NCBI GenBank assembly: GCA_943704525.1
Contig: CALSCQ010000130.1
Coordinates: 1 to 42,545, forward strand
Source: Pigoraptor vietnamica
Lineage: Eukaryota > Opisthokonta > Filasterea
Direction of reading: 5' to 3'
Length of the DNA: 42,545 nt
Below, piece after piece: positions 22,246-31,861 of the stretch; within the stretch, counting starts at the first letter, position 1, and every line of letters begins with the position of its first letter. Both the position numbers and the translations under genes were made by a program. Under the pieces are notes generated by a model that was given only the letters and a program-made list of their open reading frames with translations, searched no databases and was not told the origin of the DNA.

Positions 22246-22471
22246 GTGTGTGTGTGTGTGTGTGCGTGTGCGTGCGTGCGTGCGTGTGTGTGTGTGTGTT
22301 TGTGTATGTCTGCGTGTGTGTGTGTCGGTGTGTGTGTGTGTGACGTGGCGCTGTGCATCTGTATCGACGTGTACTGATGTATGTGAGAGGAACGCCGCAA
22401 GAGCTTCCGTTACGCACCCTCACGGCCACGCGCACATTCACTTCGGCCTTTGCGGCCGGTTTCGACTCCAT
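17771..22471 (-). CDS. Kinesin-4 family (KIF4/21/27-like) motor protein
   Basis: Eight exons, 22471-22418, 22035-21898, 21675-21481, 21296-21138, 20892-20578, 20376-20215, 19985-19161 and 19000-17771, all phase 0, give 1,025 residues. The N-terminal motor (about 9-365) holds [12 protein letters not shown], the P-loop GQTGSGKT at 91-98, switch [12 protein letters not shown], switch II DLAGSER and the neck-proximal [29 protein letters not shown] plus that last motif points to kinesin-4 and its KIF7/27 relatives. Residues about 366-640 are charged coiled coil, so it probably dimerises. The last 380 residues are Ser/Ala/Gln/Arg-rich and look disordered. No WD40 repeats (KIF21) or Cys-rich C-terminus (KIF4) are visible. 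ATP-driven, microtubule-bound; roles in the family include spindle midzone, cilium length control and transport. The ATG at 22471 is the first in frame; only a GTG lies upstream. Confidence 0.93.
20139..20192. repeat. CA tract in kinesin-gene intron 6
   Basis: CA dinucleotide array with occasional T or G interruptions, in the intron between exons 6 and 7 of the kinesin gene. It reads TG on the sense strand. Confidence 0.85.
20910..20981. repeat. Tandem repeat in kinesin-gene intron 4 (period 42 bp)
   Basis: A 30-bp segment beginning agtgtagatatataagcgtg occurs at 20910-20939 and 20952-20981 with a single mismatch. The copies lie immediately upstream (in the gene's sense) of the acceptor of exon 5. 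Confidence 0.85.
21408..21479. repeat. CA-rich tract in kinesin-gene intron 3
   Basis: Imperfect (CA)n with tacacg repeats in its left half. It abuts the donor of exon 3, so the gtgtgtgt at the 5' splice site is itself the start of the dinucleotide tract. Confidence 0.85.
22161..22341. repeat. Long TG microsatellite in kinesin-gene intron 1
   Basis: About 180 bp of (TG)n with scattered C and A substitutions, nearly half of the 382-bp intron. On the kinesin sense strand it reads CA. Confidence 0.92.
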
Positions 22472-22926
22472 TCTCAGCGCACTTCGCTCGCTCACACGTC
22501 ACACGCGCGTCATTCAATAACCGCACTCTCCTCCAACTCCTACAAAGATAAAAAAAAAAAGACGCACGGTGCGTGCACGCGAGACCGACTGCCCCTCACA
22601 GCAGTAGCAAGAGGACGAAATTGTATATACTAAAGTCGCAAAACGAAAGAAGTTGGCAAAATCTCTCCATTCAAGAAAATGATCGGTTGGTGGCGCGCAA
22701 AACTGGAGGAATGCGACCTGACATCGGCGTGTCCGGACCATGTCACCATGGTTCGTGTGTGTGTGTGTGTGTGTTGGTGTGTGCTCAAATGTGCCGAAAG
22801 GAGTGAGACTTTACTGGCGCGTGTGCTTTGTCGCGCGCGGCAATTGCAGGAGGGACGCACTCGGTTGGACTTGTGGCCTTCTGGAGAGTTGCTGTGGGCG
22901 TGCCTCGCTCGAAGCCTCTGCTTGTG
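22472..22926. other. Intergenic: kinesin upstream region / 3' flank of the 22927-27663 gene
   Basis: 455 bp between two minus-strand genes. It holds a run of A (22550-22560, T on the sense strand), an AT-rich patch near 22620-22632 and a short TG tract (about 22757-22772). No coding region was recognised. Confidence 0.6.
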
Positions 22927-25900
22927 CTATTGCGCCGTTGCCGTTGGCGCCTCTCTCTCGTTCGAACGGGCGGCAGCAACAAGGGACTTCTTGTCTTGCG
23001 ACCGTTGTGCCGCGACGGAGACTGCGTGCGCGTCCCGCTCCTTCCGAGACACCGAATTGCTGTCGCGAGAGTGGGACGGCGACGCCTTGTTCGCCCTTCG
23101 TTCGTTCGATTCGCTGTCCCGCAACTGGCCTTCGTTGGAGCGTCGCTGTTGTCCGGACCCACTTGCTGGCCCTTTCTCGCGTGTTCCGTCGACTTGGGCG
23201 GGCGAATGCGACGAACTGCGCTGGCAATGTTGCGGCGACGCGGCCGTATCAATGCGCGAGTCTTGTTCCGCGCTTCGTGCGTGTGACTCGACCACGTCGA
23301 CGAACGACTTGTTTGCGGGGAGTTCGAATCGCTCGTTGAATTCGTTGGCGTCTGCGCTTCCGACGTTGCCGTGTGCCATGGCGCGATGGTCGTCAGTCCC
23401 TCTCACGCCCACGTTACTGCGCGCGGACGCATGGACGTCCGCCCGCATTTCTGCCACGTCACTTGCCGCGTAACGGTCCCCGCCCCTCTTCTCGTCGTAA
23501 CTTTGTGTCGAAGGAACCCTCTCCCCAACGCCCCCGGCAGTGACGTCAATAGCGTCCTTCAGAACAAAGGCACTGTCCACGGGCGGAACGGGCGCGTGTG
23601 CGGCGGCAGCGAGCGGGCCAGCCTGTTCGCGAAGCAAGTTCTCAACGTGCGGGGCGGGTGTGTGTGCGGCGGCAGCGAGCTGGGCGGCTTGTTCGCGCGG
23701 CATGTTGTCAACGCGCGCTTGTCCGGGGACGGCGGACGGGGTAACTGGTTGGCGAGGAACGGCGTCGGGAGGCCGCATGGGAATGTTCATCTTGAGCGCG
23801 TCCTCGCGCAGTCTGCCCTCGTGCGTGTGCAGAAATACCGACGGGTGTCCGTACACCGCTCCAAAGTAACGTGCGGCGTCCGTCTCGCACGTCTGCGCCG
23901 CGTACATCACGAGCTCCTTTGCCAGTTTCTTCAGCGCGAAGAGGTCGACGACGTCCACCCGCTTGTTCGCGGAAGCGCCGTCCGCTATCTCCGTCGCGGC
24001 TCCGTCGAGCACCCGCAGCAGTTCCAGCAGCGTTCGCATGCGCGTCTCGAGGACTGTCGCGCGCACGAACCGCGTTTGGTCCATGTGCTCCATTGGCGCC
24101 TGTCGGCTCACGTGGGCCCACGGTGGCATTTCCACCATCTCTAGGTCGGGAACGGCGCCCAGCTTTCGCTCGTGTGCGCGCCACGCGTCGTCCGATCGGC
24201 ACATGAGACGCGCGACTTCGATGCGCTCCTGCACGTGGGACAACTCACCGGCCGCGCAACGCAGCTCGAGCCACGCACGCGGCGAGTAGCGGTCGATCGC
24301 AGAGACGAACTTCAGGCCGGGATGTTCGCGGAGGACGTCCGCACCCAGTGGCATAACGGGAGAGAGGGGTCGCAGGGGCTCGTTCACCCACGCGTACGGA
24401 GACTGCACGTTGTGTGGTGCGACTTCGACCCTGCTCAGCGCGCTCGTTGCGGGGGAATGACCAGCGTCAGCACCGATCGCGTGCGGCTTTGCGCCCTTCG
24501 GTGGCTGTTGCTGTGGCTTGGCAATCGGCGCGCCCCCCTGTGCGAAGACTGCCCACGGCATACCTCCCTGCGCCGCTCTAACCAGCGCCTCATCTCGCGC
24601 CACCGCAATGTCCGTCGCCTCGAAGCTGTTCTTTTCGCCCATCCACAGCGGGTCCGGACCGCGCATCGGCTCGTCGACGGTGTCTTCTGGCGGAGGAAAG
24701 CCCTCTGCGATGGCCGCCGCACGGCGCGCGTCTCTCCGCGCCTTCTCGGCCGCAAATCGTGCCAGCATCGGCTCCCAGAACTTCTCCTCCGTCGGCGTGG
24801 GGTCGCGCGTGTGTCCGTAGTGATAGTCGCGTCCGTCCGGCGTGCTCGACCACTCGTTGACGTCGGCGAACTTTCTCGCCACTGCGCCGTCGTCGACGCG
24901 CACCCACCCTATGCAAAGTCCGTTGGGTCCCTCCACCAGCCCTGCGCGCACGCCCTTGTGCGAGTCCTCGCAGGGTTCCCCCAGGTGTGCCACGCGGCAC
25001 TTTTCGGGAACGTCGGCGGGAGGGTGCCCGACGATCGGGCGGTGGAGCGGCTCTTTCGACAGGTCCACTTCCGTCGGTGCGCTCGAGTGCCTCGGGTCGC
25101 GCGCTTTCTTCCCCCTCCGGATTTCAATGTCGGAGAGTGAGGAGTATCTCGCCATCGCCGCGTGTTCGCTGTCGTCCACACCAAAGAGACGTCGCCGTGC
25201 ATCGCGCCCCACGGCTTCGGTGATCGCCGCGCCAGTTACCCCATCCTCCTGTGCGCCAGTAACAGGCCCGCTACCCGCCGTCGCAACAATAGGCGGGTCC
25301 TTCGAGTGCGAAGGGCCGCTTTCTCCGTGTGGCCGTTGTGCTGGCGACGCGCCGTCGCCTCTGCCGGGGCGCGCATTCTCGTGCGCACTTGCCGCCGTCG
25401 ACACCGAGACATCCGTTCTACGACGCCCCGGCCCTATGCTCGCGCCTCTGTCTTCTGCCACTGCGGTGACGGATCGATTCATCGACGGCGGCGGCCCGCC
25501 GGTAGGAAGCGTGGACGCCGCCGTGTTCTGTGGCGTCTTTCCGACACTCACTTCGACGACGGCTGCGTCACTTGCGGCTGGTGAATGTCTCGGAGGCGCG
25601 ATGGTGGGACCCGATGGCGAGGTGCGCACGTGCCCTTCGATCGGCGCCGTAAGCGACTCCGCGCGGCCACTGCCGATGTGCCGGTTCGCCGGTGCGTTGA
25701 AGGAGGAATGGTCCTTGGCGGCAACTGCGCGTTGAGGCGTGTTCGATGCGACCGCCACTTCGTGCGTGTAGTGCAGGGAAGCGGTCGTGTCGCGTGCAGC
25801 TGTCCTGGCGTCCGCTTGCGAAGATATCCGCGCGGCGTTGCTCGACGCCGTAGAGAGAGGGGAGGATCTGGAGGATACGTGCGCGAGTCCATCGACGACG

Positions 25901-27663
25901 GTCGGTGTTGATGCGCCCGCAGTAGGCGCGGCCGCTTGCATAGTGGGCGCTTTGACGCTCGCCGTCGAGTGCGGAGACGACTTGGGGGTCGTGTGCGTGG
26001 GTTCAATGGTGATGTGTTCTGTGGGTGAGCCCGCTGTGCTCGTTTTCATCGCGCCTGTAGCCGAGCCGTTCTTCGCAGCGGTCAGCGACGTCATGGTTGA
26101 CGTTTCGCTCTTCCCGGCAGTGCCTTCGCGTGCTGTCGTCGTGGAGGGGGACGCGGCGCTCGCGATTTTCGTCGAATCGGATGCGGTCGCCGACGGAGAT
26201 GTTGCCAGCGAGCCCCTTGACGTTTCGCGAGATGCACTGGCGGCCTTCGTTGGTTCGGGCGTGGAAGAAGTTGCGCGTTTCGCTGGTTCGACGATGCCTG
26301 TCTTCTTGACGCCTTCAGTCGGACCCTTCGCCTTGTGTTCAGAGTTCACTTTCTCCGTCGTGTTGTCCGTTGGACCCGTCACCCCGTCCCCATCGCCCGA
26401 CGGCGCCTGCGCTGCCTGCGCGGCTCGCTTGGCCGCGTGTCGCTTGCGAATTTCAAGCAGTGTGAGCGAGTCCTCGGTCCTGTCCAGAATGCCGCCGTTC
26501 AACCGCCGCTGCCGGGTGTCGGCCTCGGGCGGCGGGACTTGATAAGGCCCGTCTCCGATGGACGCGTATGTCCACGGCTCTTCCAGGCCGTGGTGCGGCC
26601 CTTCCTTGCTGCAGGGTGATGTGAAAGAGAGGCGTGAGCGAGCCGCGTTATGTGCGCGTGTCTCTCTGTCGGTGTGTGTGTGTGTGTGTTTGCGTGGTGT
26701 TGGTAATGATGAGAGAGTGCGCTGTCACCCACCTGAGCTGCATGCGCGTGTGTTGCATGTCGTCCAGTTCCATCAGTTGTGCGTTGACTTCGCCGCGCAT
26801 TCGACGAACGCCCTCCAATAGCTCCCGCTGTGTGCGGCGGTGCGACTGGACGCGCTGGTACGCGAGTTCGAGCTGAATGAGCGCCTCTGGAACGAGGCCC
26901 TCTCCGCCCTCTGTCGCAAGCATCTCGGCGAGCGCGTCCACGATTTCCTGTTGGTTCGTCCTTCCATTCTGCTGGAAAAGTAAGCTGTGTTACATGCGCC
27001 AGGGAAGTTGTATGTTCAGGACGTGTGTGTGTGCGTGCGTGCGGGCATGTGTGCGTGTGTGTCTGCATGCGTGTCTTGTGTGTGTGTGTGTGTGTGTGTG
27101 TGTGTCTGTATGCACGTGTACAGCGCCTGCATTGCGTCCTTGCGCATTCATACCTTTGCGTTCTCGCTCTCCATCAGTTCGATGAGTGCGCTTCTCGCCT
27201 TGGGCAGCATCGACGGTGCGTTGGCGTCGCCGAACGCAGCCGGCAGAAGGTCGCTCACCAGTTGCGAGAACTCGGCACAGGCGTATTCGTAGTCGCGAAT
27301 CGTTGTTGTGCCGCCGTGACGGTCGCCTTCCTCGTCGCCCTCCGCCGGCTCATACAGCGCCGCGCGCGCCTGTTCCATGACACGGACGGCGGCGTCCGCA
27401 ATCGACAGCGACTTGTCCCTCTCGTCGTGTAGCATGCGCCGCGCCATTTCGCCATTTGCGATCTGGTCTTGGAAGATCTCGGCGACCGTTTGCACCTGTT
27501 GTCCCTCCACTTCCATCGCAAGCCCGCAGCTCGTGGTCGCGACATAGTTGGGCTCGAGCGCCTCCAGGTAGTACCGAGGTGGGAGATCCCCGAGATCGTC
27601 TTCACTCGCATTGCCGTCGTTGACGGGCTGTTGGCCAGCGCTTCCGACCCCCGCGGCAGCCAT
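22927..27663 (-). CDS. Unrecognised 1,476-residue protein with coiled-coil N-terminus and long disordered region
   Basis: Three exons, 27663-27154, 26971-26733 and 26608-22927, join in frame (phases 0 and 2; donors gtatga and gtgggt). I do not recognise the family. The N-terminus (about 1-170) is helical and acidic with PPRYYLEALEPNY. Exon 2 encodes a regular heptad-like helix (ELAYQRVQSHRRTQRELLEG). Exon 3 begins with HHGLEEPWTYASIGDGPYQV. A Ser/Thr/Ala-rich disordered stretch of about 450 residues follows. A second ordered-looking block has RVAHLGEPCEDSHKG, LCIGWVRVDDGAVARKFADV and GRDYHYGHTRDPTPTEEKFW, then a helical segment (FALKKLAKELVMYAAQTCE). The tail is charged and disordered and carries a two-copy 22-residue repeat. 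No membrane segment or catalytic motif is visible. The ordered blocks would be the best search queries. The acceptor of exon 2 is a tandem CAGCAG. Confidence 0.78.
23587..23720 (-). repeat. Coding tandem repeat in the 1,476-residue protein (about 66 bp, two copies)
   Basis: Two in-frame copies encode V(D/E)N(M/L)(P/L)REQA followed by a LAAAAH core and a Pro-rich linker, for example REQAAQLAAAAH and REQAGPLAAAAH. The copies sit near the C-terminus of the 22927-27663 gene. Confidence 0.8.
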
Positions 27664-27828
27664 TCTATGTTCGTTTGAGATTCAAGGCTGGCCGACGTGT
27701 ATGTTTGTTTGTGTTCGCAGTTAAACACTTGCACTTTGTGTGGTCACAAACGCGCGCGTTTCTGCGTTGTGTATCTCTGTGTCTGCGTTGTCTCTGAGTA
27801 TGTGTGTGCTGTGTGCTGTGCGTGCGTC

Positions 27829-27880
<52 letters not shown>

Positions 27881-28225
27881 TATGAGTCTGTGTTGTTGGT
27901 TTCGGTGACTGACTGTATGGTCTGTATGGTCTATAAGGGGGTGTATGGGGTGGTGACAGTGAAGTCGTCTGGCCAATCGCGTGCAGAGTTGTGCTTTGAT
28001 TGAAGTGCCGCCCAATCATCGCCGTCCCTTGGGAACTGTCACGTGATCTGTTACCTCTTTTCGATTGAGGGTGCCGGCAGCCGTTTCATAAGAGCGCACC
28101 TTCGCGTGTGTCTGGCTTTCAACCTGGTCCCCTCCGTATATAGTGCACGTGCATGCGGTGCTTCAATGAATGACGAAACGCGCCGTTACATGAGTGTTCT
28201 TGTTGCATTGCGTGCGCCGGTTTCG
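27664..28225. other. Intergenic with pure TG microsatellite
   Basis: 562 bp between the start of the 1,476-residue gene and the stop of the next minus-strand gene. It contains an uninterrupted (TG) run at about 27832-27879 (24 units). An AT-containing promoter-like patch (ccgtatatagtgcac, about 28134-28148) is also present. No coding region was found. Confidence 0.65.
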
Positions 28226-29116
28226 TCATTCATGGAGAACCGCACACGACTGCATGAGGCGATCTGCCATGATCTCCAGGCTGAGCCGCATCGCCTCCGA
28301 AAAAGTCCCCTCCGTCGCCCTCTCCACGTGCCGCTCGAGCGCGCCCAGCAGCTCGCCCGTCATGCGCCCGATCTCTGCGCAGTAGTTGCGGTCATCGTCC
28401 ACGTGCGCCGCGTCGTCTGCGTTTCCTTCCAGACGCTGCACGAGTGCGTATCGCGCAACGTTGTCTCGAGTGAGAAGACATGCCTCGAGTTCGCTGTCGC
28501 CCGTGTCGCGCGCCCACAATACAAGTTGTCGCCACTGCGACGCCCACTGCGCCTCCGCACGCCGACGCTCCAGTAGAACGAGCTCGGACTCGACGCCCCG
28601 AACGAGGTCGTCCACTTCTTGCCGGAGGCTCTTCATGGCTTTTGCCGCACTCGAATATGCCTTGCGGTCGCTCTTGGCGCGCGCCGCACATTCCTTCAAA
28701 CCCTTTGCGTTGTCTTGCAGCGTGAGACGTTCGGTGTCGAGCGCGAGCATGCGTGCGCGGATGTAGTCTATCTCCTGCTGGAATTTTGCGGTTACGAACG
28801 TGATGCCGGACTCGACGTCCCTTAACTGCGCGAGAAACGCCGGCATCACAACGGGGTCCGGTTCGTCGCTCAGTGTCGAGTAGCCTTCCTCGCTGTCGCC
28901 GAGCCCGTCGTGATCGCTTTCACTACGATCGTCTGCGTCCCGCGACTCTGCATCTCGTTCGTCCAGACGAAAGCTGCCTCCGATCGATTCGAGAGTCGAC
29001 ATGCGGCTGCCATCGCCCTTCACACTACGCGGAGGTGTGAGGGGCGCGCGCACCGCATGCGCGGAGAGGTGGCCCGACTTTGGTAGGTTCATATCGGCGC
29101 TGTCTTGGGCTGACAT
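28226..29116 (-). CDS. Unrecognised coiled-coil protein (about 296 residues from the first ATG)
   Basis: An open minus-strand exon with a good coding look. From the ATG at 29114-29116 it runs 296 residues: a Ser/Asp-rich acidic N-terminal part (DADDRSESDHDGLGDSEEG), then a long continuous charged helix from about residue 130. That helix includes FVTAKFQQEIDYIRARMLAL, ECAARAKSDRKAYSSAAKAM, RQEVDDLVRGVESELVLLER, and a final EIGRMTGELLGALERHVERA. I do not recognise it. The frame stays open upstream, and a good acceptor (tcgctttcag) ends at 29197. An extra 5' exon joined there in phase 1 would add about 26 residues (ELNYSIPRPTEIVRC lies in that part). I could not identify such an exon with confidence, so the true start is uncertain. 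No membrane segment or enzyme motif. Confidence 0.7.
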   Translation of the reverse strand: MSAQDSADMNLPKSGHLSAHAVRAPLTPPRSVKGDGSRMSTLESIGGSFRLDERDAESRDADDRSESDHDGLGDSEEGYSTLSDEPDPVVMPAFLAQLRDVESGITFVTAKFQQEIDYIRARMLALDTERLTLQDNAKGLKECAARAKSDRKAYSSAAKAMKSLRQEVDDLVRGVESELVLLERRRAEAQWASQWRQLVLWARDTGDSELEACLLTRDNVARYALVQRLEGNADDAAHVDDDRNYCAEIGRMTGELLGALERHVERATEGTFSEAMRLSLEIMADRLMQSCAVLHE

Positions 29117-29573
29117 TCTCGCCACTGCAAAGTCGCCGGCCGCGCACCGCACGATTTCCGTCGGTCGCGGGATACTGTAGTTCAGCTCGCCGACGTCTGA
29201 AAGCGATGTGGCCTGTTGATTTCTTCTCCGAATGCTCAAGTGTTTCACGCGCACACTATAGCAATTGTGTGAAGTTGAGAGCCCTTGTGCAAGGCGACCA
29301 ATCACACGCGTGCTTTTCCTTTTATTCGCTTTATCCGCCAATCACAACTCGCCCTCGCATTGCTGTTTTGATGACACGAACGAGAGTGTGTGTGTGTGCC
29401 GGAGGGGAAGATGTCGCCGCGTCGCCTTCTTTCGCTCTTTCGTTTTTTTTTTTGTTGCAGCACGCACGCAATAATAAGCGACTGACTGAATCGGTGAGAG
29501 GGACAGGCATCTTCCCTTGAATTCCCTTCCTACCAAGACTTGTTTCGCGGCCGTTGAGCTGCTGACGACTGAA
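29117..29573. promoter_or_regulatory. Divergent upstream region of two coiled-coil genes
   Basis: 457 bp between the ATG at 29116 (minus) and the ATG at 29574 (plus). Part of it (29117-29196) may be coding for the minus-strand gene. It includes a short TG run (29385-29398) and a poly-T stretch (29443-29453). No other gene was recognised. Confidence 0.5.
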
Positions 29574-30098
29574 ATGGCCACGGTGGACGGCGACTGGAAC
29601 GGGCGCCCACACAGCATGCCGCCACCAGTGCGCCTTTCCCCGAACGGCGGAGACATTCTCTGGAACGATGTTGACCAGCACGTGAAGAATTCCATTAGAC
29701 ATAAGCAAGGTCCGTCTGGCTGCTCCGTTGTGTCCCAGCTTCAATCCGCTCACTGATCGGCGATCTCTCTCTCCCCCCTCCACCCCCTCCCCCCGGCTCT
29801 TTCTTGGGTAACAACAGGTGCATTGCGAAGTGCGCACGCAGAGCGCGAAAAGGCACTCGCAGAACTGCGCGCACAAAACGATGCGCACGCGCGTGCCGTG
29901 GCCGCCGTCGATAAGGACGTTCGGACGTTCCGGTCTGCGATGGAGGCACGCGCGCGCTACGAGAGCGACGCAGTGGACGTGCTCGTTGTTGCACTCGTGC
30001 GTCTCATGCGCTTGCATGGCCGATACCATGCGGCGAGAGTGGACTTGCAGAGACTACGCGCGGAGATTGCGGACGATGTAGGTGACATCGCACAATAA
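29574..30098 (+). CDS. Small unrecognised coiled-coil protein (138 residues)
   Basis: Two exons, 29574-29709 and 29818-30098, join in phase 1 (donor gtccgt, acceptor gtaacaacag). The first third is Pro/Gly-containing (WNGRPHSMPPPVRLSPNGGD) and ends in LWNDVDQHVKNSI. The rest is one or two helices (HAEREKALAELRAQNDAHAR, SAMEARARYESDAVDVLVVA, DLQRLRAEIADDV). Size and layout recall small coiled-coil subunits of larger assemblies (for example BLOC/BORC or kinetochore-type complexes), but no family is recognised and that comparison is inference only. The 107-bp intron contains a pyrimidine-rich run of CT and C before the acceptor. Confidence 0.7.
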
Positions 30099-30400
30099 AA
30101 CACTCTAATCTCGGCTGCAAATCTGTTCTCGTTTAAAGAAAAACGCATAGAACGCAAGCTCGCATATTGTCACTGTGCGTTGCCGCATTCGCGTGAGAGA
30201 GGTATAACAGTCCCAAAGGTGTGGAGAGGAGCATCAGTTTCCATCAGCCGCCGATCGCCAGTCGACGTCACATCAAACGGCGAAGTCGGAACCAAAGCAT
30301 CCGAATCAAAAAAGTGAATGACAGCACTGTCGTTTCATCGCCACAGTCGTCCGATGCACAGCGCTCTTCCACGCACGCACACGCACGACACACAACTACC
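30099..30400. other. Intergenic, no gene seen
   Basis: 302 bp between two plus-strand genes, including the 5' UTR of the 30401 gene. The 30401 frame is open back to about 30221, but without an ATG. Confidence 0.55.
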
Positions 30401-31003
30401 ATGGACCGCGTGGGTGGAAAGACGGAGGGAACTGGCGCCGCATCTTCTCTCGCGAAAGGCCAACAAGCGAAGTCACCCGATTTCGATGACGACGCGTCTC
30501 CATACCCACCGGACATTCTGCGCGAACGCATGTCCGACGCCCGTTTTCGCGACTTTTACCGCACCGAAGCGCTGCTTCGTCGCGTGCATGAGGCGCGCAT
30601 GGAGGTCGCGGGGCCCCTTCTCGACGGCATCACCAGCGCGCAATCGGTTCTCCTCGCACGTCGCCGCCAGCTGGACGAACTGGCCGTGCAGCTTGAAACG
30701 CGAATGGCACACGCAGAACTCGCGTGGACGGGGGACGCCGCTGCGTACGCAAGGCTGCGGCCGCACCTTGCGCAGATGCTGAGGGAATCGCAACTCGGCA
30801 CGTCGGCGGTCGCAACCGTAAAACTCAATCTTCCTGCGGGCATCGCTGCAACGCCGGAGAGGCTTGCTGCGCTCGAGAGAGTGACGCGCGGGATGAACGA
30901 GGAATGGCTGTCGTCGACGGCGAATTTGCAGTGCGACGTGCTGTCGCGTGCGTTGCGTGAAGAAGCGAAGGACGCCGCGCAGGCATCGACAGCTGTCCAC
31001 TGA
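30401..31003 (+). CDS. Small unrecognised helical protein (200 residues, single exon)
   Basis: Uninterrupted frame from the ATG at 30401 to the stop at 31001-31003. A disordered N-terminus (residues 1-38) is followed by a predicted all-helical body: ILRERMSDARFRDFYRTEAL, ARRRQLDELAVQLETRMAHA, RLRPHLAQMLRESQLG, then ATPERLAALERVTRGMNEEW and a last helix. No membrane segment or catalytic motif is visible. The ATG is preceded by a CAACTACC context; earlier in-frame start-like codons are GTG only. Not recognised. It lies downstream of, and on the same strand as, the 138-residue coiled-coil gene. Confidence 0.68.
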   Translation: MDRVGGKTEGTGAASSLAKGQQAKSPDFDDDASPYPPDILRERMSDARFRDFYRTEALLRRVHEARMEVAGPLLDGITSAQSVLLARRRQLDELAVQLETRMAHAELAWTGDAAAYARLRPHLAQMLRESQLGTSAVATVKLNLPAGIAATPERLAALERVTRGMNEEWLSSTANLQCDVLSRALREEAKDAAQASTAVH

Positions 31004-31861
31004 TAGTAAGCAACAACTGAGATAAGCTTCTCGTCGAGCCGCTCTAGGGGTCGACGTCGTCTGGCTGTAAATTCGCTTCTCCTTTTCTTCTTTGAGCCCC
31101 GTGCAGCTTGTTGTTGCGTGCGTGCAAAGCGCGATGCGTGTGTATATATTTAATACAATATAAAGTGCGCGCAGACAATGCTCCAGTTGTGCCTGTTCCA
31201 TACGTTTTGGGACGCGCTCCTCCTGCATGTCTTCAGCGCGACTAGCCACGTGCCTGACGCTGGACGCTCCACCACTTGTACTCACTTTTCCTTAATGCAT
31301 CGAACCACAGGCACCGCAATCAGCCCAGTGAGTACAGCTTCCGCACTGCGCCGCCGTCCCAACAATGACCACAAGAGTCGACGCGCGTAACCCGCATACA
31401 CTTAGAGGGCAAAGGCGCACTGGGCAACATAGCCGTCACATCAGTGTGAGACGTCCGACCCGTACTGAGGCCGGCGACTGGCATCGTGCTGGTCAGTGCC
31501 GATGTAATTGGACTGAGGGATGCCGTGCAGGAACGACAGAATGTGACAGGCGTGTGCCTGCGCGTGTTTGTGCACATGCGCACACAGAGTACAGGCGCAA
31601 ATAATGGAAAACTAATAGCAAGGATGTGAGGATGTGTGCGATGTCGACTCACTCGATCTGAACTGGCGGGAAAAGTGTTGGCGGGAGATCACCCAAGACG
31701 TGAGACAAAAATTGGCGCACTAAAGAAAAAGGTTTCATTATTCTCAGCGCGAACAGACATTAGTCCGATTTGAAAGTCATTGCAAAGTGGATCCCCCACA
31801 TCCACGCTTCTGCTCTCGTCTCTGCGTCTTTTTTTGCGCGTAGGGCGCATGCAGGCGACAA
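31004..31861. other. Intergenic, no convincing gene
   Basis: 858 bp between plus-strand genes. It contains an AT-rich patch (tatatatttaatacaatata, about 31143-31162) that could belong to 3'-end formation of the preceding gene, and a T-rich run (31829-31836). Translations on both strands are short and lack family motifs. I see no RNA gene. Confidence 0.55.

Noticed and set aside
31320-31652. Possible minus-strand gene in the 31004-31861 gap
   Set aside because: The translation has no ordered motif, no supporting splice sites and a composition unlike neighbouring coding exons.
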